DNA from: JALYNX01 sp040902845
Lineage (GTDB): Bacteria; Actinomycetota; Acidimicrobiia; Spongiisociales; ZC4RG35
DNA: 64,000 nt
Direction of reading: 5' to 3'
Assembly: GCA_040902845.1 (NCBI GenBank)
Contig: JBBDWM010000042.1
Coordinates: 124,001-188,000, forward strand
This document shows positions 51,894 to 60,418 of the stretch, piece by piece. The translations under genes were made by a program, and so were the position numbers. The notes below the pieces were generated by a model that saw nothing but the letters and a program-made list of their open reading frames with translations, was not told the DNA's origin and did no database searches. Positions within the stretch are counted from its first letter, which is position 1; the number at the start of each line of letters is the position of its first letter.

Positions 51894-51963
51894 GATCTCA
51901 CCCGATTCTAGATGTCCTGGTGGCGGATCAATGCCAGGGAGGAAGGAGTGCGTTGCTCATGCC

Positions 51964-52737
51964 TCAACCGGACGACTGTTCGATGAGCGCGGCGACAGCC
52001 TCGGCCGCGGCGCGGTCCATCCCTTCGATCACGTGGCTGTAGCGGTCCATCGTGATCGAGATCGAGGAGTGCCCGAGCCGCTCCTGCACCACCTTCGGAG
52101 GTACACCAGCAGTCAACGCCAGCGTCGCCCAGCCGTGGCGCGCGGCGTCGTGCGGTGTCAACGGCTGCACCCCGGCCTGCGTAGCCTGCTGTTTCGTCCA
52201 CCGGGTGAAGGTGGCCGGGTTGACAGGATCGCCAATCGCGTTCGTGAACACGAGATCGAGCTTGGCCCATGCATCCCCCGCCATCAAGCGCTCCTCGTTC
52301 TGCCGGCGGCGGTGCTCCTTCAAGGCGGCGATGGTTCCGGTGTCGAGGGCGATGACCCGCCGGGATCCTCGGTTCTTCGTTTCGCCGGTTCGGAGCACCG
52401 GTTTGCCTTTGATCGGGACGAGGGTGTCCACGATGGCGAGCCGTCCCTCCTCGAGGTCGACGTTCCGCCATCGGACACCGAGCACTTCGCTTCGTCTCAT
52501 CCCGGTGAGACATACCAGTCGCCACGCCACACCGAGCCGATGCGCGGCGACATGGTCGAGGAACCTTCCCAGCTCGTCGGCGGTCCAGGTGTTCACCTCA
52601 GGAGGGTCCGGTCTTGGAAGCTCGACATGCTCGGCCGGATTCCGTGCCAGGATGCCCTGCCTCACCGCGTCCTTGAGGGCCTTGTGCACGACGGCGTGGG
52701 TGTTCTTAACCGTTGCCGGCGCCCAGGTCGCCCCGAG
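51964..52737 (-). pseudogene. int: Tyrosine integrase lacking its N-terminal domain
   Basis: Catalytic half only. Homology begins at ELGATWAPATVKNTHAVVHK (about 52737), then CLTGMRRSEVLGVRWRNVDL (catalytic Arg), RRVIALDTGTIAALKEH, LTPHDAARHGWATLALTAGV then PPKVVQERLGHSSISITMDR then YSHV (Arg, His and Tyr nucleophile). HDAARH has one extra residue compared with the usual HDLRH. The SAM-like arm-binding domain is missing because of a deletion joining it to the flavoprotein gene. It lies 0.73 kb from tRNA-Leu, its presumed att site. Confidence 0.85.
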
Positions 52738-53480
52738 CTCTCGGCTCGAAGACGAAGTTCGTTGCCGTGCCGAACGATGTCGAGGACTCGGGCTGCCGTG
52801 TGGAGTCGAATCCCGAGGTCAGTGGCGTGGTCGGCGATCTCGGCGCTGACGTCGTGGTCGAGCATGTACAGAATCTGGTCGAGCGTCTCGAACACTGTTA
52901 CGTCGGATTCCACACGCCGGAACAGGTAGGCGAACTCCATGCCGATCACTCCGCCGCCGATAACGGCCAGACGTCGGGGCGGTTGCTCCCAGCCCAGGGC
53001 CTCGACGTGGGTGGCCGAGAGTTCGATGCCTGCGATCGGTGGGCGGGGTGGGCGGCGTCCGGTGGCGATCAGAATGTGGTCGGCAGTGAATGTTTCATCA
53101 CCTGCTCGAACCGTGTGCGCGTCAATCAGGTGCGCCTCGGCGGTCACGAGGCGGGCGCCATGGGCCACAAGTTGTTCCGGTTTGGGATCTGCGCAGCGGT
53201 GGACGATCTGCTGTGCTCGCTGAACGGCCTGCTGCCAATCCACAGAGGGCGTGCCAACATCGATAGCGAATTCGTCCAGTCGCCGGGAGAGGGTGAGGAG
53301 TTCGGTGACCCTGACCAGAGTCTGTTTCGGTATTCAACCGTAGTGAAGTCAGGTGCCGCCGAGATGGTCGCGTTCGATGAGAAGGACCCGCCGCTGGAGC
53401 CGCAAGGCAGTCTCCGCAGCGGCACCGCCGCCGGGTCCACCTCCGATGACGATCAGGTCGAACGAGTCGGGGGCAGTCAT
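52662..53480 (-). CDS. FAD-dependent disulfide-reductase-like protein with TGA at both redox Cys codons; 3' end deleted
   Basis: Starts MTAPDSFDLIVIGGGPGGGA (FAD Rossmann), then RRVLLIERDHLGGT, TGA (53351-53349, codon 44), LHYG, TGA (53336-53334, codon 49), IPKQTLVRVTELLTLSRRLD, ADHILIATGRRPPRPPIAG, RLAVIGGGVIGMEFAYLFRR (NADPH Rossmann). The TGAs replace exactly the C-X4-C disulfide of lipoamide dehydrogenase/mercuric reductase (E. coli Lpd Cys45/Cys50 equivalents); the rest is open for 273 codons. Homology stops near 52738 (ELRLRAES), where integrase sequence starts, so the dimerisation domain is missing. A SECIS-like stem lies downstream. Follows arsA by 228 bp in the arsRDA group. Selenocysteine is inferred, not shown. 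Confidence 0.75.
53307..53322 (-). promoter_or_regulatory. SECIS-like stem-loop after the second TGA
   Basis: Minus-strand GACTCT-GGTC-AGGGTC: six base pairs (one G-U) closing the tetraloop GGUC. The loop begins 17 nt after the second TGA and 32 nt after the first, within the spacing used by bacterial SECIS elements. E. coli fdhF also has a GGUC apical loop. Confidence 0.55.
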
Positions 53481-53707
53481 CGTTGTCTCCCACCGGTCAC
53501 CGGTAGCCGAATAACGGATGAATCCCTCGACCTACTCGTTGAGATCCCCATCGACTGCATGGTGTGATTGCCGCCCACCTTTAGCCTGACTGCTACCACA
53601 GCTCTGTCCGATGTCGGCATGCAGCCCTCCTTCTTGGATCGTTCACACCCTACTCCCACCCGTACCCCGACTGGCCCCGAAGACATCGGCGGGAAACGAG
53701 CGCCGGG

Positions 53708-55489
53708 TCATACGGCAACGGCGGACGGTGTTCGCCCGATGAGTGCGGAGAGTGCGTCGGCGCCGGTGGGGGCGGTGGCCTGCCAGGAAACGACTGCGAG
53801 TCGATCGTGGCGGGTAAGGATGTCGGCCAGCCATCGTTGTTCGTGTCGGGCGCGTTCGGCGAGCACGAGGTGACGGGTGTCGGTGGCGGTCAGGGTTTGG
53901 TTGGCCACCCACGCGGCGGGCCGGATATCGGCGCGTTCCAGGTCGGCTTGCAGTTCGGCGGCTTCGTGCACCGGAGTGGGTTCGGGCAGAGTGACCAGCA
54001 GTAGTGTGGTGTATTCGGGGTCGCGCAGCCGTGTGAGGAGTCTCGCCACGTCGTCGCTGGTCTGGTCTTGGTGTCGTTCCACCTCCCGCTGGTAGGACTG
54101 GGCGGCGTCCAACAGGAGCAGGGTGTGACCGGTTGGGGCGGTGTCGAGCACGACGATGCGATCCAACGCCGCGCCGACTGTGGCGGCGAAGGCACGGAAC
54201 ACGGCGATTTCGGTGGTGCAGGGGGATCGGAGATCTTCTTCGAGCACGGCTATGCCGTCGGCGTCGAGACCGGCCCCGGCATCGGCTAAAACCTGGGCAG
54301 TGTACTTCGCGGTGGCAGCATCGGGGTCGATGCGTTCCACGACGAGACTCTCTGGGAGTGCGTCGTCTCCGGCGAGAGCGCCGGCGAGGTGACCGGCGGG
54401 ATCCGTCGTGGACAACGTGACGGGCAGGCCGCGGCGGGCCAGGTCGACGGCGAGAGCCGCCGCGATTGTGGTCTTGCCGACACCCCCCTTGCCCATGGTC
54501 ATGACCAGACCGTGGCCCCGTTCGGCGATCCGGTCGGCGATGGCGTCCAGGCTGGTCGTGGCGCCGGGGAAGTTGATCGTTTCGTCGACAGTGGAGGTGC
54601 GGTGGCCTTCGAGAAATCTGGCGAGGGCATCGGCACCGATCGGCGACACGGCGAGAAGGGGCAGCGTGTCGCGCGGTAGTTCGGCCAATCCGCGGGGGAT
54701 GGACGTCATCGCGTCTGCGTGTAGTTCGGCGAGGGCTCGGGCCGTGGCATCGTCGGAGTCGTCGGAGGTGAACATGCCGTTCACGATGAGATGTTGGCTC
54801 CCGATGCCGATCGCGGCGAGTTCGCGACGGGCGCGGTCGGCTTCTTCGAACGAGGCGATCTCGGGCCGGGTGACGAGGACGAGTGAGGTCTTCGTCGAAT
54901 CGGCGAGTGAATCGAGCGCCAGCCGGTAGCTGTCGTGGGCCTGGGTGAGTCCCGACATGGGCCCGATGCAGGTCACGCCAGCGGTGTTGGTGTCGAGAAA
55001 CCCGGTCCACGCGCCGGGGAGCGCGAGGAGGCGCAGCGTATGACCCGTTGGAGCGGTGTCGAATATGACGTGGTCGTATCCGGCGGTGGCGTCGGGCTCG
55101 GTCAGTAGCCGGGTGAACTCGTCGAAGGCGGCGATTTCAACGGTGCAGGCGCCGGAAAGCTGCTCTTCGATGTTGGCGACCACTCCGTCGGGGAGCACTC
55201 CCCGGTAGGGGCCGACAATGCGGTCGCGATATGCGGACGCCGCCGCCTCGGGGTCGATGTCCATGGCATCGAGACCGAAGACGCCGTTCACCGGTCGTGG
55301 ACTGGACCCGATCGGCGTGGCTAGTACCTCGGAGAGGTTCGATGCCGGGTCGGTGCTGACCAGGAGGACCCGTCGACCGTGCCGGGCCAGGACTACGGCC
55401 GTCGCCGACGACAGCGAGGTCTTGCCCACGCCACCCTTGCCGGTGAAGAACAAGAAGCGGTTGGGATCGGCGAGGAGCCCTTCGAGCAT
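53708..55489 (-). CDS. arsA: Arsenite efflux ATPase ArsA, duplicated form
   Basis: 593 aa from ATG at 55489. Two homologous halves, each with a deviant Walker A (FFTGKGGVGKTSLSSATA and VMTMGKGGVGKTTIAAALAV), FDTAPTGHTLRLLALPG and LDTAPTGHTLLLLDAAQ switch/DTAP motifs, and Cys in SGACTVEIAAF and SPCTTEIAVF for metalloid binding. Drives As(III)/Sb(III) export with a membrane pump. Starts with TGATG overlap at the arsD stop. Confidence 0.95.
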   Translation of the reverse strand: MLEGLLADPNRFLFFTGKGGVGKTSLSSATAVVLARHGRRVLLVSTDPASNLSEVLATPIGSSPRPVNGVFGLDAMDIDPEAAASAYRDRIVGPYRGVLPDGVVANIEEQLSGACTVEIAAFDEFTRLLTEPDATAGYDHVIFDTAPTGHTLRLLALPGAWTGFLDTNTAGVTCIGPMSGLTQAHDSYRLALDSLADSTKTSLVLVTRPEIASFEEADRARRELAAIGIGSQHLIVNGMFTSDDSDDATARALAELHADAMTSIPRGLAELPRDTLPLLAVSPIGADALARFLEGHRTSTVDETINFPGATTSLDAIADRIAERGHGLVMTMGKGGVGKTTIAAALAVDLARRGLPVTLSTTDPAGHLAGALAGDDALPESLVVERIDPDAATAKYTAQVLADAGAGLDADGIAVLEEDLRSPCTTEIAVFRAFAATVGAALDRIVVLDTAPTGHTLLLLDAAQSYQREVERHQDQTSDDVARLLTRLRDPEYTTLLLVTLPEPTPVHEAAELQADLERADIRPAAWVANQTLTATDTRHLVLAERARHEQRWLADILTRHDRLAVVSWQATAPTGADALSALIGRTPSAVAV

Positions 55490-56157
55490 CAGCAACAGCC
55501 CGACGTGGGGGCGGCGCCCTTGGTGAGATGGATCGACTCCGCACTCCCGCTGCAGCAGGCGGAGCTTGCCGACTCGTCGGCAGTGTCGGCGCCTGCCGGG
55601 ACAGTTCCACCGATAGCGGCGACCTCGACGTTCAGGAGTCGTGATGCGGTATCGAGCATGTTGTCGGCGGGAACGGCTTTCACGGTCTGAGCCGTTCGAA
55701 CCGCCAATACGAGATCATCATTGGTGAGGCCGAGCTTGCGCGCTTCGGCGTAATGGAACTCGAAGCACGGTTCGCAATTCGACCCGACGGCGGCCCCGAT
55801 GGCGGCGAGCTCGGCGATCACCTCAGCCGACACCACCGGCATATCTGTCTCTACCCACGAGGCGAGTTCATCGCGTGACGGGAAACGGCCCGATGACCGC
55901 AGTTCGCCATCCACATACACCGCGGGAAGGCCCGCCTCGCCCTCCTCTTCGAGCAACGCGCGCATGTCATCCCGGGCTGCGAAAGCGCCAGGCTCCTGAC
56001 CGAGGTTGTAGCGACGCACTGCCACGCCGCGCTGTCCCAGCCAATCGAGATCGCCGGTAAACGATGCAAGGGCTGGGTCGACGCTGGTGCCGCAAACTCC
56101 CGTCGAACAGCACATGGCAGGGTCGTAGACCTCGAGGGTCTTCAGGTTGGTGTCCAT
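55489..56157 (-). CDS. arsD: ArsD metallochaperone fused to AhpD-like domain with C-terminal Cys pairs
   Basis: 222 aa. Residues 1-110 are ArsD: EVYDPAMCCSTGVCGTSVDP with Cys16, Cys17 and Cys22 (same spacing as the As(III) site Cys12/13/18). Residues 110-180 are a carboxymuconolactone decarboxylase/AhpD-like domain with redox pair NCEPCFEFHYAEARKLGL (Cys128, Cys131). The tail ends SACCSGS and a terminal GCC. ArsD hands As(III) to ArsA; the AhpD part would add thiol peroxidase or disulfide chemistry. Coupled to arsA (TGATG). Confidence 0.88.
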   Translation of the reverse strand: MDTNLKTLEVYDPAMCCSTGVCGTSVDPALASFTGDLDWLGQRGVAVRRYNLGQEPGAFAARDDMRALLEEEGEAGLPAVYVDGELRSSGRFPSRDELASWVETDMPVVSAEVIAELAAIGAAVGSNCEPCFEFHYAEARKLGLTNDDLVLAVRTAQTVKAVPADNMLDTASRLLNVEVAAIGGTVPAGADTADESASSACCSGSAESIHLTKGAAPTSGCC

Positions 56158-56182
56158 TGTTGGGCGGTTCCTTTCCTTGGGG

Positions 56183-56542
56183 TCACGCGGAAACGGGTGC
56201 GTTGGCGACGAGGGTTTCGAGGAGCTCACGGAGGTGGCTCACATAGTGAGGGTTGGCGCAGTAGCAGCTGCGGGATCCGTCCACACGTCCTTCCACCAAT
56301 CCGGCCTCCTTCAACACCTTCAGGTGCTGGGACACCGTCGCCTGGGCGAGAGGCAGCTCAGCCACCACCTCGCCACAAGTGCAGCTCGCCCGGGAGAGCA
56401 GGAGTCGGAGAATGCGAACCCGTGCAGGATGGGCTAGGGCCTTTGCGAGCCGAGCGATCGCCTCGTCGGGGTTCGCAGGGAGAGCCGGCACGTCCTGTTC
56501 AAGACAGCAATCAGTTGGTCCACATTCGGGCTGATCGCTCAT
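56183..56542 (-). CDS. arsR: ArsR-family As(III) repressor
   Basis: 119 aa. Winged helix AKALAHPARVRILRLLLSRA, AQATVSQHLKVLKEAGLVEG; a metal-site-like SCTCGEVVAE in helix alpha-3 position (ELCVCDL type), and extra N-terminal Cys (ECGPTDCCLEQD) and C-terminal SCYCANPHY. Likely regulates arsR-arsD-arsA-flavoprotein from the operator at 56541. 25 bp before arsD. Confidence 0.92.
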   Translation of the reverse strand: MSDQPECGPTDCCLEQDVPALPANPDEAIARLAKALAHPARVRILRLLLSRASCTCGEVVAELPLAQATVSQHLKVLKEAGLVEGRVDGSRSCYCANPHYVSHLRELLETLVANAPVSA

Positions 56543-56556
56543 CGTCGATATACGAT
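56541..56556. promoter_or_regulatory. Putative ArsR operator
   Basis: ATCGT-CGATAT-ACGAT, a 5-bp palindrome with 6-bp spacer, overlapping the arsR start codon (ATG 56542-56540) and extending into the AT-rich ATACGATAGCATACTC. Location suggests autoregulation. Confidence 0.45.
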
Positions 56557-56607
56557 AGCATACTCAAGCACCGCCGCTACGAGCGCGATCGTCCAGTGCG
56601 TGCGGGG

Positions 56608-57072
56608 TTATCGGTCAAGTCGGACAATCACCACGGGGCACAAAGCGTGCATGGCGACTCGATGACTGGCCGATCCGAGCAGGGTGCCGGGTATCGTGCC
56701 GTGGCCATGGGATCCCACCACTAGCAGCGACGCCTGGCGGGAAGCCTCGATTAGCGCCCCAGCGGCGTGGCCTTCGACGACCTCGATTCGAGCGTCGGTA
56801 GCTCCTGGGACCTCGGCGATCGCCTCCTCGACGACACGGCGGGCATACGCTTCGAACTCGTCCTTGGGCTAGAGGGGAGAGAGCCCTGGCACCCCTACGT
56901 ACGGGAGGTGCCAGACATTGAGGGCTACGAGTTCCGCGTCGCGGATGCGTGCCTCCTGGGCTGCCCATTGAAGCGCCGCCTTCGAGCAGGATGACCCGTC
57001 GACACCGACGACAATCCGATTGCGTTGCCCGACTTCTGTTTCAGCCTGTAGGTACTCCTCTGTCGGAGTCAT
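56608..57072 (-). pseudogene. Universal stress protein interrupted by an amber stop
   Basis: 154 codons. RIVVGVDGSSCSKAALQWAA then QEARIRDAELVALNVWHLPY, then GVPGLSPL, TAG (56871-56869), PKDEFEAYARRVVEEAIAEV, IEVVEGHAAGALIEASRQAS, LLVVGSHGHGTIPGTLLGSA then SHRVAMHALCPVVIVR. All in one frame apart from the TAG, so a single nonsense mutation disables an otherwise intact UspA. ATP-binding GSHGHGTIPGTLLGSAS is complete. Confidence 0.85.
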
Positions 57073-57099
57073 AAAGTCGCTCCTTTCGTCTCGGTCGTT

Positions 57100-57891
57100 T
57101 CACGGCTTGATCGCCTCATACAGCTTCCTTAGATTCACCTCGTACCCTTCGAGGATCTGAGGTTCGAGAGAAGCTAAGGGCCGTACCGACACGAGCCCCA
57201 TTGCCTCCTCCAAGGAGAGGCCGGCGCGCATCGTGGCCACTGCCCCCGAGAGCATCCGTTCCATGCCGGTGTAAGCGGGGGTCTTGGCCAGCCCGAACTC
57301 CTCGGCTAGGGCTACGAGCTGGTAGAGCTGGGGCCAGAAGTAAGTGGGACCCATCGCGGTGAGGATGGCATACGCCTCGAGCTCGGGTTCGGCCACCTCG
57401 GGTGCTTCACCGAGGGGTGCCAGCAAGGCGGCGACCTCGGCCCGGTCAGCTGGCATAACCCGCTCGCCGAACACGACGGGGTTGTAGCCAGCGCCGACCA
57501 GCGAAGCAGCGTTAGGGATGACCCGGATGACCCGCGAGAACCCACCGAGCATCGAAGATAGCGCGGCGATGGTGAGCTTGGGGGCCAGCGACACCACAAC
57601 AGTCTCTGGGCCGAGGGCCGCAGTCAGGGTGCCGCTGATGGAGCGAATCACCGGCGGATGCACCGCCAGAAACACCACCCGACACGCCGCTGCTTCCTCG
57701 ATTCGGCGATCGACGACACGAGCCGTGGTGCCCAGGCCTTCGATCCGCTCGAGGGCGTCACCGTCCACATCGCACACCACGACATCGTCGGGGACCTCCC
57801 CGGCGCGCTGCCAGCCGCTGAGGATGATCCGGGTGATCCTCCCACCACCGATGAAACCGACCGATCCTCGCCTCGCCCCGTCTCCGGTCAT
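57100..57891 (-). CDS. Pyrroline-5-carboxylate reductase-like dehydrogenase
   Basis: 263 aa. Rossmann start SVGFIGGGRITRIILSGWQR, VVFLAVHPPVIRSISGTL, VSLAPKLTIAALSSMLGGFS, VIRVIPNAASLVGAGYNPVV, and a C-terminal helical dimerisation domain with LTAMGPTYFWPQLYQLVALA. Resembles ProC, but the conserved Pro-interacting DxxTGSGPAY is AILTAMGPTYF, so substrate may differ. Coupled to the ferredoxin gene by ATGA (57888-57891). Its role next to ars genes is unknown. Confidence 0.8.
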   Translation of the reverse strand: MTGDGARRGSVGFIGGGRITRIILSGWQRAGEVPDDVVVCDVDGDALERIEGLGTTARVVDRRIEEAAACRVVFLAVHPPVIRSISGTLTAALGPETVVVSLAPKLTIAALSSMLGGFSRVIRVIPNAASLVGAGYNPVVFGERVMPADRAEVAALLAPLGEAPEVAEPELEAYAILTAMGPTYFWPQLYQLVALAEEFGLAKTPAYTGMERMLSGAVATMRAGLSLEEAMGLVSVRPLASLEPQILEGYEVNLRKLYEAIKP

Positions 57892-58529
57892 CTCGTGCTC
57901 GACTCGGAAACGAGAACCAGCTCGTTGCCGCGGACCAGTTGGCGTACCTCAGCCATGAAGTCGCTGACATCCTCTTGTTGGGTGGAGACGACGTCGAAGG
58001 TCATGAACGACGGGGTGTGCTCGGCGGCGCCTTTCACTGTTGGGACCTTCAGGTTCAGCTCGATCACGTCGTACGGGCGGCCGGCGAGCAACTCTTCCAG
58101 GCTAGAGAGGAACCGCTTCTCCCCGAACTCTCCGGCCACTTCGACATGCACCCGTTCGGTGATGCGGGCTACCGCCTCCTCGGCCTCCGCTCGCACCCGC
58201 ATCGCGTCCATCCGGCTCTTCTTCTCGCGGGACTCCTGTCGGGCGACCTTGATCACCCGGTGCTCGCGTTCGATCCGGTGGATCAGGTCTGGGGACGGGA
58301 AGCTGATCGCCCCGGAAGGGCACACCGTTGCGCAGGTGCTGCATCCCACCATGCAGTTGTAGGAATCGGCGACCACTGCCACATGGTTCTCGTAGTCGAA
58401 GTCATACACGTTGCGTCCGCATGTCGCATAACAAAGGGTGCATCCGATGCAGGTCTCGGTGTCCACTGTCGGATACCAGGGCACTTCTTCCCTGGGGATC
58501 CCATGCCACGGCCCCTTGAAATCAGCCAT
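57888..58529 (-). CDS. Two-cluster ferredoxin with C-terminal region
   Basis: 213 aa. TETCIGCTLCYATCGRNVYD (Cys27, 30, 33, 37) and YNCMVGCSTCATVCPSGAIS (Cys59, 63, 66, 70; C-X3-C-X2-C-X3-CP) bind two 4Fe-4S clusters. After a basic helical linker, residues 110-210 (HVEVAGEFGEKRFLSSLEEL, PYDVIELNLKVPTVKGAA) resemble no family I know. Electron carrier probably serving the P5CR-like or OsmC partners; inferred from spacing (4-bp overlap, 2-bp gap). Confidence 0.85.
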   Translation of the reverse strand: MADFKGPWHGIPREEVPWYPTVDTETCIGCTLCYATCGRNVYDFDYENHVAVVADSYNCMVGCSTCATVCPSGAISFPSPDLIHRIEREHRVIKVARQESREKKSRMDAMRVRAEAEEAVARITERVHVEVAGEFGEKRFLSSLEELLAGRPYDVIELNLKVPTVKGAAEHTPSFMTFDVVSTQQEDVSDFMAEVRQLVRGNELVLVSESSTR

Positions 58530-58531
58530 TA

Positions 58532-59035
58532 CTACCTCTCCTTGTCGTTCGGAATACTCGCTTCACCAGAGATGGTGTCTGTGCGACCAGGATGATGTTG
58601 CGATTCTGAGTGCTGGTGGTGGCGTCGGGCCACGACCTCCCCGGTCAGGTCCACTGCCGCGGCCAATGTGTTGGTGATGGTCCCGAACTTGCGGACGTTG
58701 TGATGCAAGAGCTCGACTCGATGAGGTGGTTCGTCTGTTACCAGCTCGAGTCTGTAGTGCATCCTGGTCATCGCCGGAGGAGCGTCGCGCCGCACGGCGT
58801 CGACGACGACGCTGGCCAGGTCATATCGGAACGGCAGCAAATCCGAGTATCGCTCCACGTTCTTGAGCAGACAGGCGGCGAGGGCGGCACAAAGCAGTTC
58901 GGCGGGACCCGCGCGGAATCCGTCTGAGATGGACCCGGTGTCGGCCTTGATGTCGGTGCTGTTGCAGCGGATCTTGCCGTGGCCTCCGGGCCCGCTCACA
59001 CCGTGCACCCGATAGGTTTGAGCTGAAGGTGTCAT
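58532..59035 (-). CDS. OsmC-family protein
   Basis: 167 aa from ATG at 59035. DTGSISDGFRAGPAELLCAA then LAACLLKNVERYSDLLPF with the peroxidatic Cys49, and VRKFGTITNTLAAAVDLTGE. The family's second Cys, which usually sits in the late helix, is not found, so the mechanism would be one-Cys or non-peroxidase. 2 bp follow before the ferredoxin gene. Role in arsenic or organic hydroperoxide stress is possible. Confidence 0.82.
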   Translation of the reverse strand: MTPSAQTYRVHGVSGPGGHGKIRCNSTDIKADTGSISDGFRAGPAELLCAALAACLLKNVERYSDLLPFRYDLASVVVDAVRRDAPPAMTRMHYRLELVTDEPPHRVELLHHNVRKFGTITNTLAAAVDLTGEVVARRHHQHSESQHHPGRTDTISGEASIPNDKER

Positions 59036-59076
59036 GGGCTCCAGGCTTCCATCGGCTTCGACCCTCCGCTCGGAAG

Positions 59077-60162
59077 TCACGATCGTTCCATGGCCGGTGT
59101 CGGGTAGAAGCGTCGGCGAGCCCAGAGGGCGACGTAGACGAGGCCGACGAGGACCGGGACTTCGATGAGGGGGCCTACCACACCGGCGAGGGCCTCCCCC
59201 GAGGTGACTCCGAACACCCCTATGGCTACGGCGATGGCAAGCTCGAAATCGTTGCTGCCTGCGGTGAAAGCCAGTGTCACGGTGCGGTCGTAAGGAAGAC
59301 CCTGCATCCGCCCTGTGATGAATCCCAGGCCCCACATGATCACGAAGTAGAGGAACAGCGGGAGGGCGATGCGAAGTACCGTGAGCGGTTGAGTGGTGAT
59401 GGTTTCGCCTTGGAGGGCGAAGAGCACAACGACCGTGAACAGCAGCCCCCACAGTGATGCCCGCCCCAGGCGGGGAAGCAGATAGCGCTCGTACCACTCC
59501 TTGCCGCGACGCGCCTCACCCCACAGTCGCGTGAGGTACCCGGTGAGCACCGGGATTCCGAGGAATATGAGGACGATACCGGCGATCTCCCACAGCGAGA
59601 CGTCGAACAGCGCCGTGTCCCATCCCAGCCAGGAGGGGAGGATCTGGAGGTAGAAGTAACCGAGCACCGAGTAGAAGAGCACCTGGAAGATTGCGTTGAG
59701 GGCAACCAGCACTGCAGCCGCCTCTCGGTGGCCCAGGGCGAGGTCGTTCCACACCAGCACCATGGCGATGCAACGGGCAAGCCCGACCAGAATCACTCCG
59801 GTGCGAAACTCGGGGTAGTCGGCCAGCAGCCACCACGCCAGGACGAACATCAGCGCCGGTCCCACCAGCCAGTTGAAGACCAGTGATGTGGCGACGAGCT
59901 TGCGGTCGCTGGTCACCGAACGGAGGTTGCGGTAGTCCACCTTCGCCAGGACCGGGTACATCATGGCGAAGAGGCCAACCGCGATCGGCAGGGATACCGG
60001 CCCTATCTTGACCGCATCGAGCCAGTCGTTGAGGTTCTGAATGAGCCTGCCCAGCACCAGACCGGCCGTCATGGCCAGCCCGATCCATAGCGGGAGGAAC
60101 CGGTCGAGGAGTGGTAGTCGTTCGAGGACCGGAGCCTCCGTGGCTGGCACCGAGTGGCTCAT
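59077..60162 (-). CDS. acr3: Arsenite efflux permease Acr3
   Basis: 361 aa, ten TM helices. Family markers: FAMMYPVLAKVDYRNLRSVT, NWLVGPALMFVLAWWLLADY, GLARCIAMVLVWNDLALGHR with the conserved Cys, ALNAIFQVLFYSVLGYFYLQ, LAFTAGSNDFELAIAVAIGV, VVGPLIEVPVLVGLVYVALW. Exports As(III) by proton antiport and can pair with ArsA. ATG 60162 overlaps the thioredoxin stop by ATGA. Confidence 0.96.
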   Translation of the reverse strand: MSHSVPATEAPVLERLPLLDRFLPLWIGLAMTAGLVLGRLIQNLNDWLDAVKIGPVSLPIAVGLFAMMYPVLAKVDYRNLRSVTSDRKLVATSLVFNWLVGPALMFVLAWWLLADYPEFRTGVILVGLARCIAMVLVWNDLALGHREAAAVLVALNAIFQVLFYSVLGYFYLQILPSWLGWDTALFDVSLWEIAGIVLIFLGIPVLTGYLTRLWGEARRGKEWYERYLLPRLGRASLWGLLFTVVVLFALQGETITTQPLTVLRIALPLFLYFVIMWGLGFITGRMQGLPYDRTVTLAFTAGSNDFELAIAVAIGVFGVTSGEALAGVVGPLIEVPVLVGLVYVALWARRRFYPTPAMERS

Positions 60163-60401
60163 GACTGGACGCCGGCGAGGAGGTTGCGCAACTCGTTGAC
60201 TGATGGGACCCGGCCCGTCACGACCACTCTCTCGTCGATCACGAGGGCCGGAGTCGACATCACGTCGTAGGCGACGATGCTGGGGAAGTCGGTCACCTTG
60301 TGGATGGGAGCTTGCAGGCCGAGTGAGTCGAGCGCCTCGACGGTCCGCGCCTCCAGCGCCTTGCAGTTGGCGCATCCGGATCCGAGCACTTTGATCTCCA
60401 T
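60159..60401 (-). CDS. Small thioredoxin-fold disulfide protein
   Basis: 80 aa. MEIKVLGSGCANCKALEART then VEALDSLGLQAPIHKVTDFP: a TM0996/MTH895-like mini-thioredoxin with the redox pair CANC and PALVIDERVVVTGRVPS cis-Pro region. Follows the ArsP-like permease by 17 bp and overlaps acr3. Likely carries electrons or arsenic thiols between the two permeases. GAAAGGAAGAAG precedes the ATG. Confidence 0.9.
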   Translation of the reverse strand: MEIKVLGSGCANCKALEARTVEALDSLGLQAPIHKVTDFPSIVAYDVMSTPALVIDERVVVTGRVPSVNELRNLLAGVQS

Positions 60402-60418
60402 TGTCTTCTTCCTTTCTC

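Noticed and set aside
53486..53686. Small gene between arsA and the TGA flavoprotein
   Set aside because: The open frame has no recognisable pattern and a TAG interrupts the alternative frame that joins the flavoprotein; treated as spacer.
56869..56871. TAG as pyrrolysine or selenocysteine codon in UspA
   Set aside because: The position is not a conserved Cys or functional residue and no downstream element was found; a nonsense mutation is simpler.
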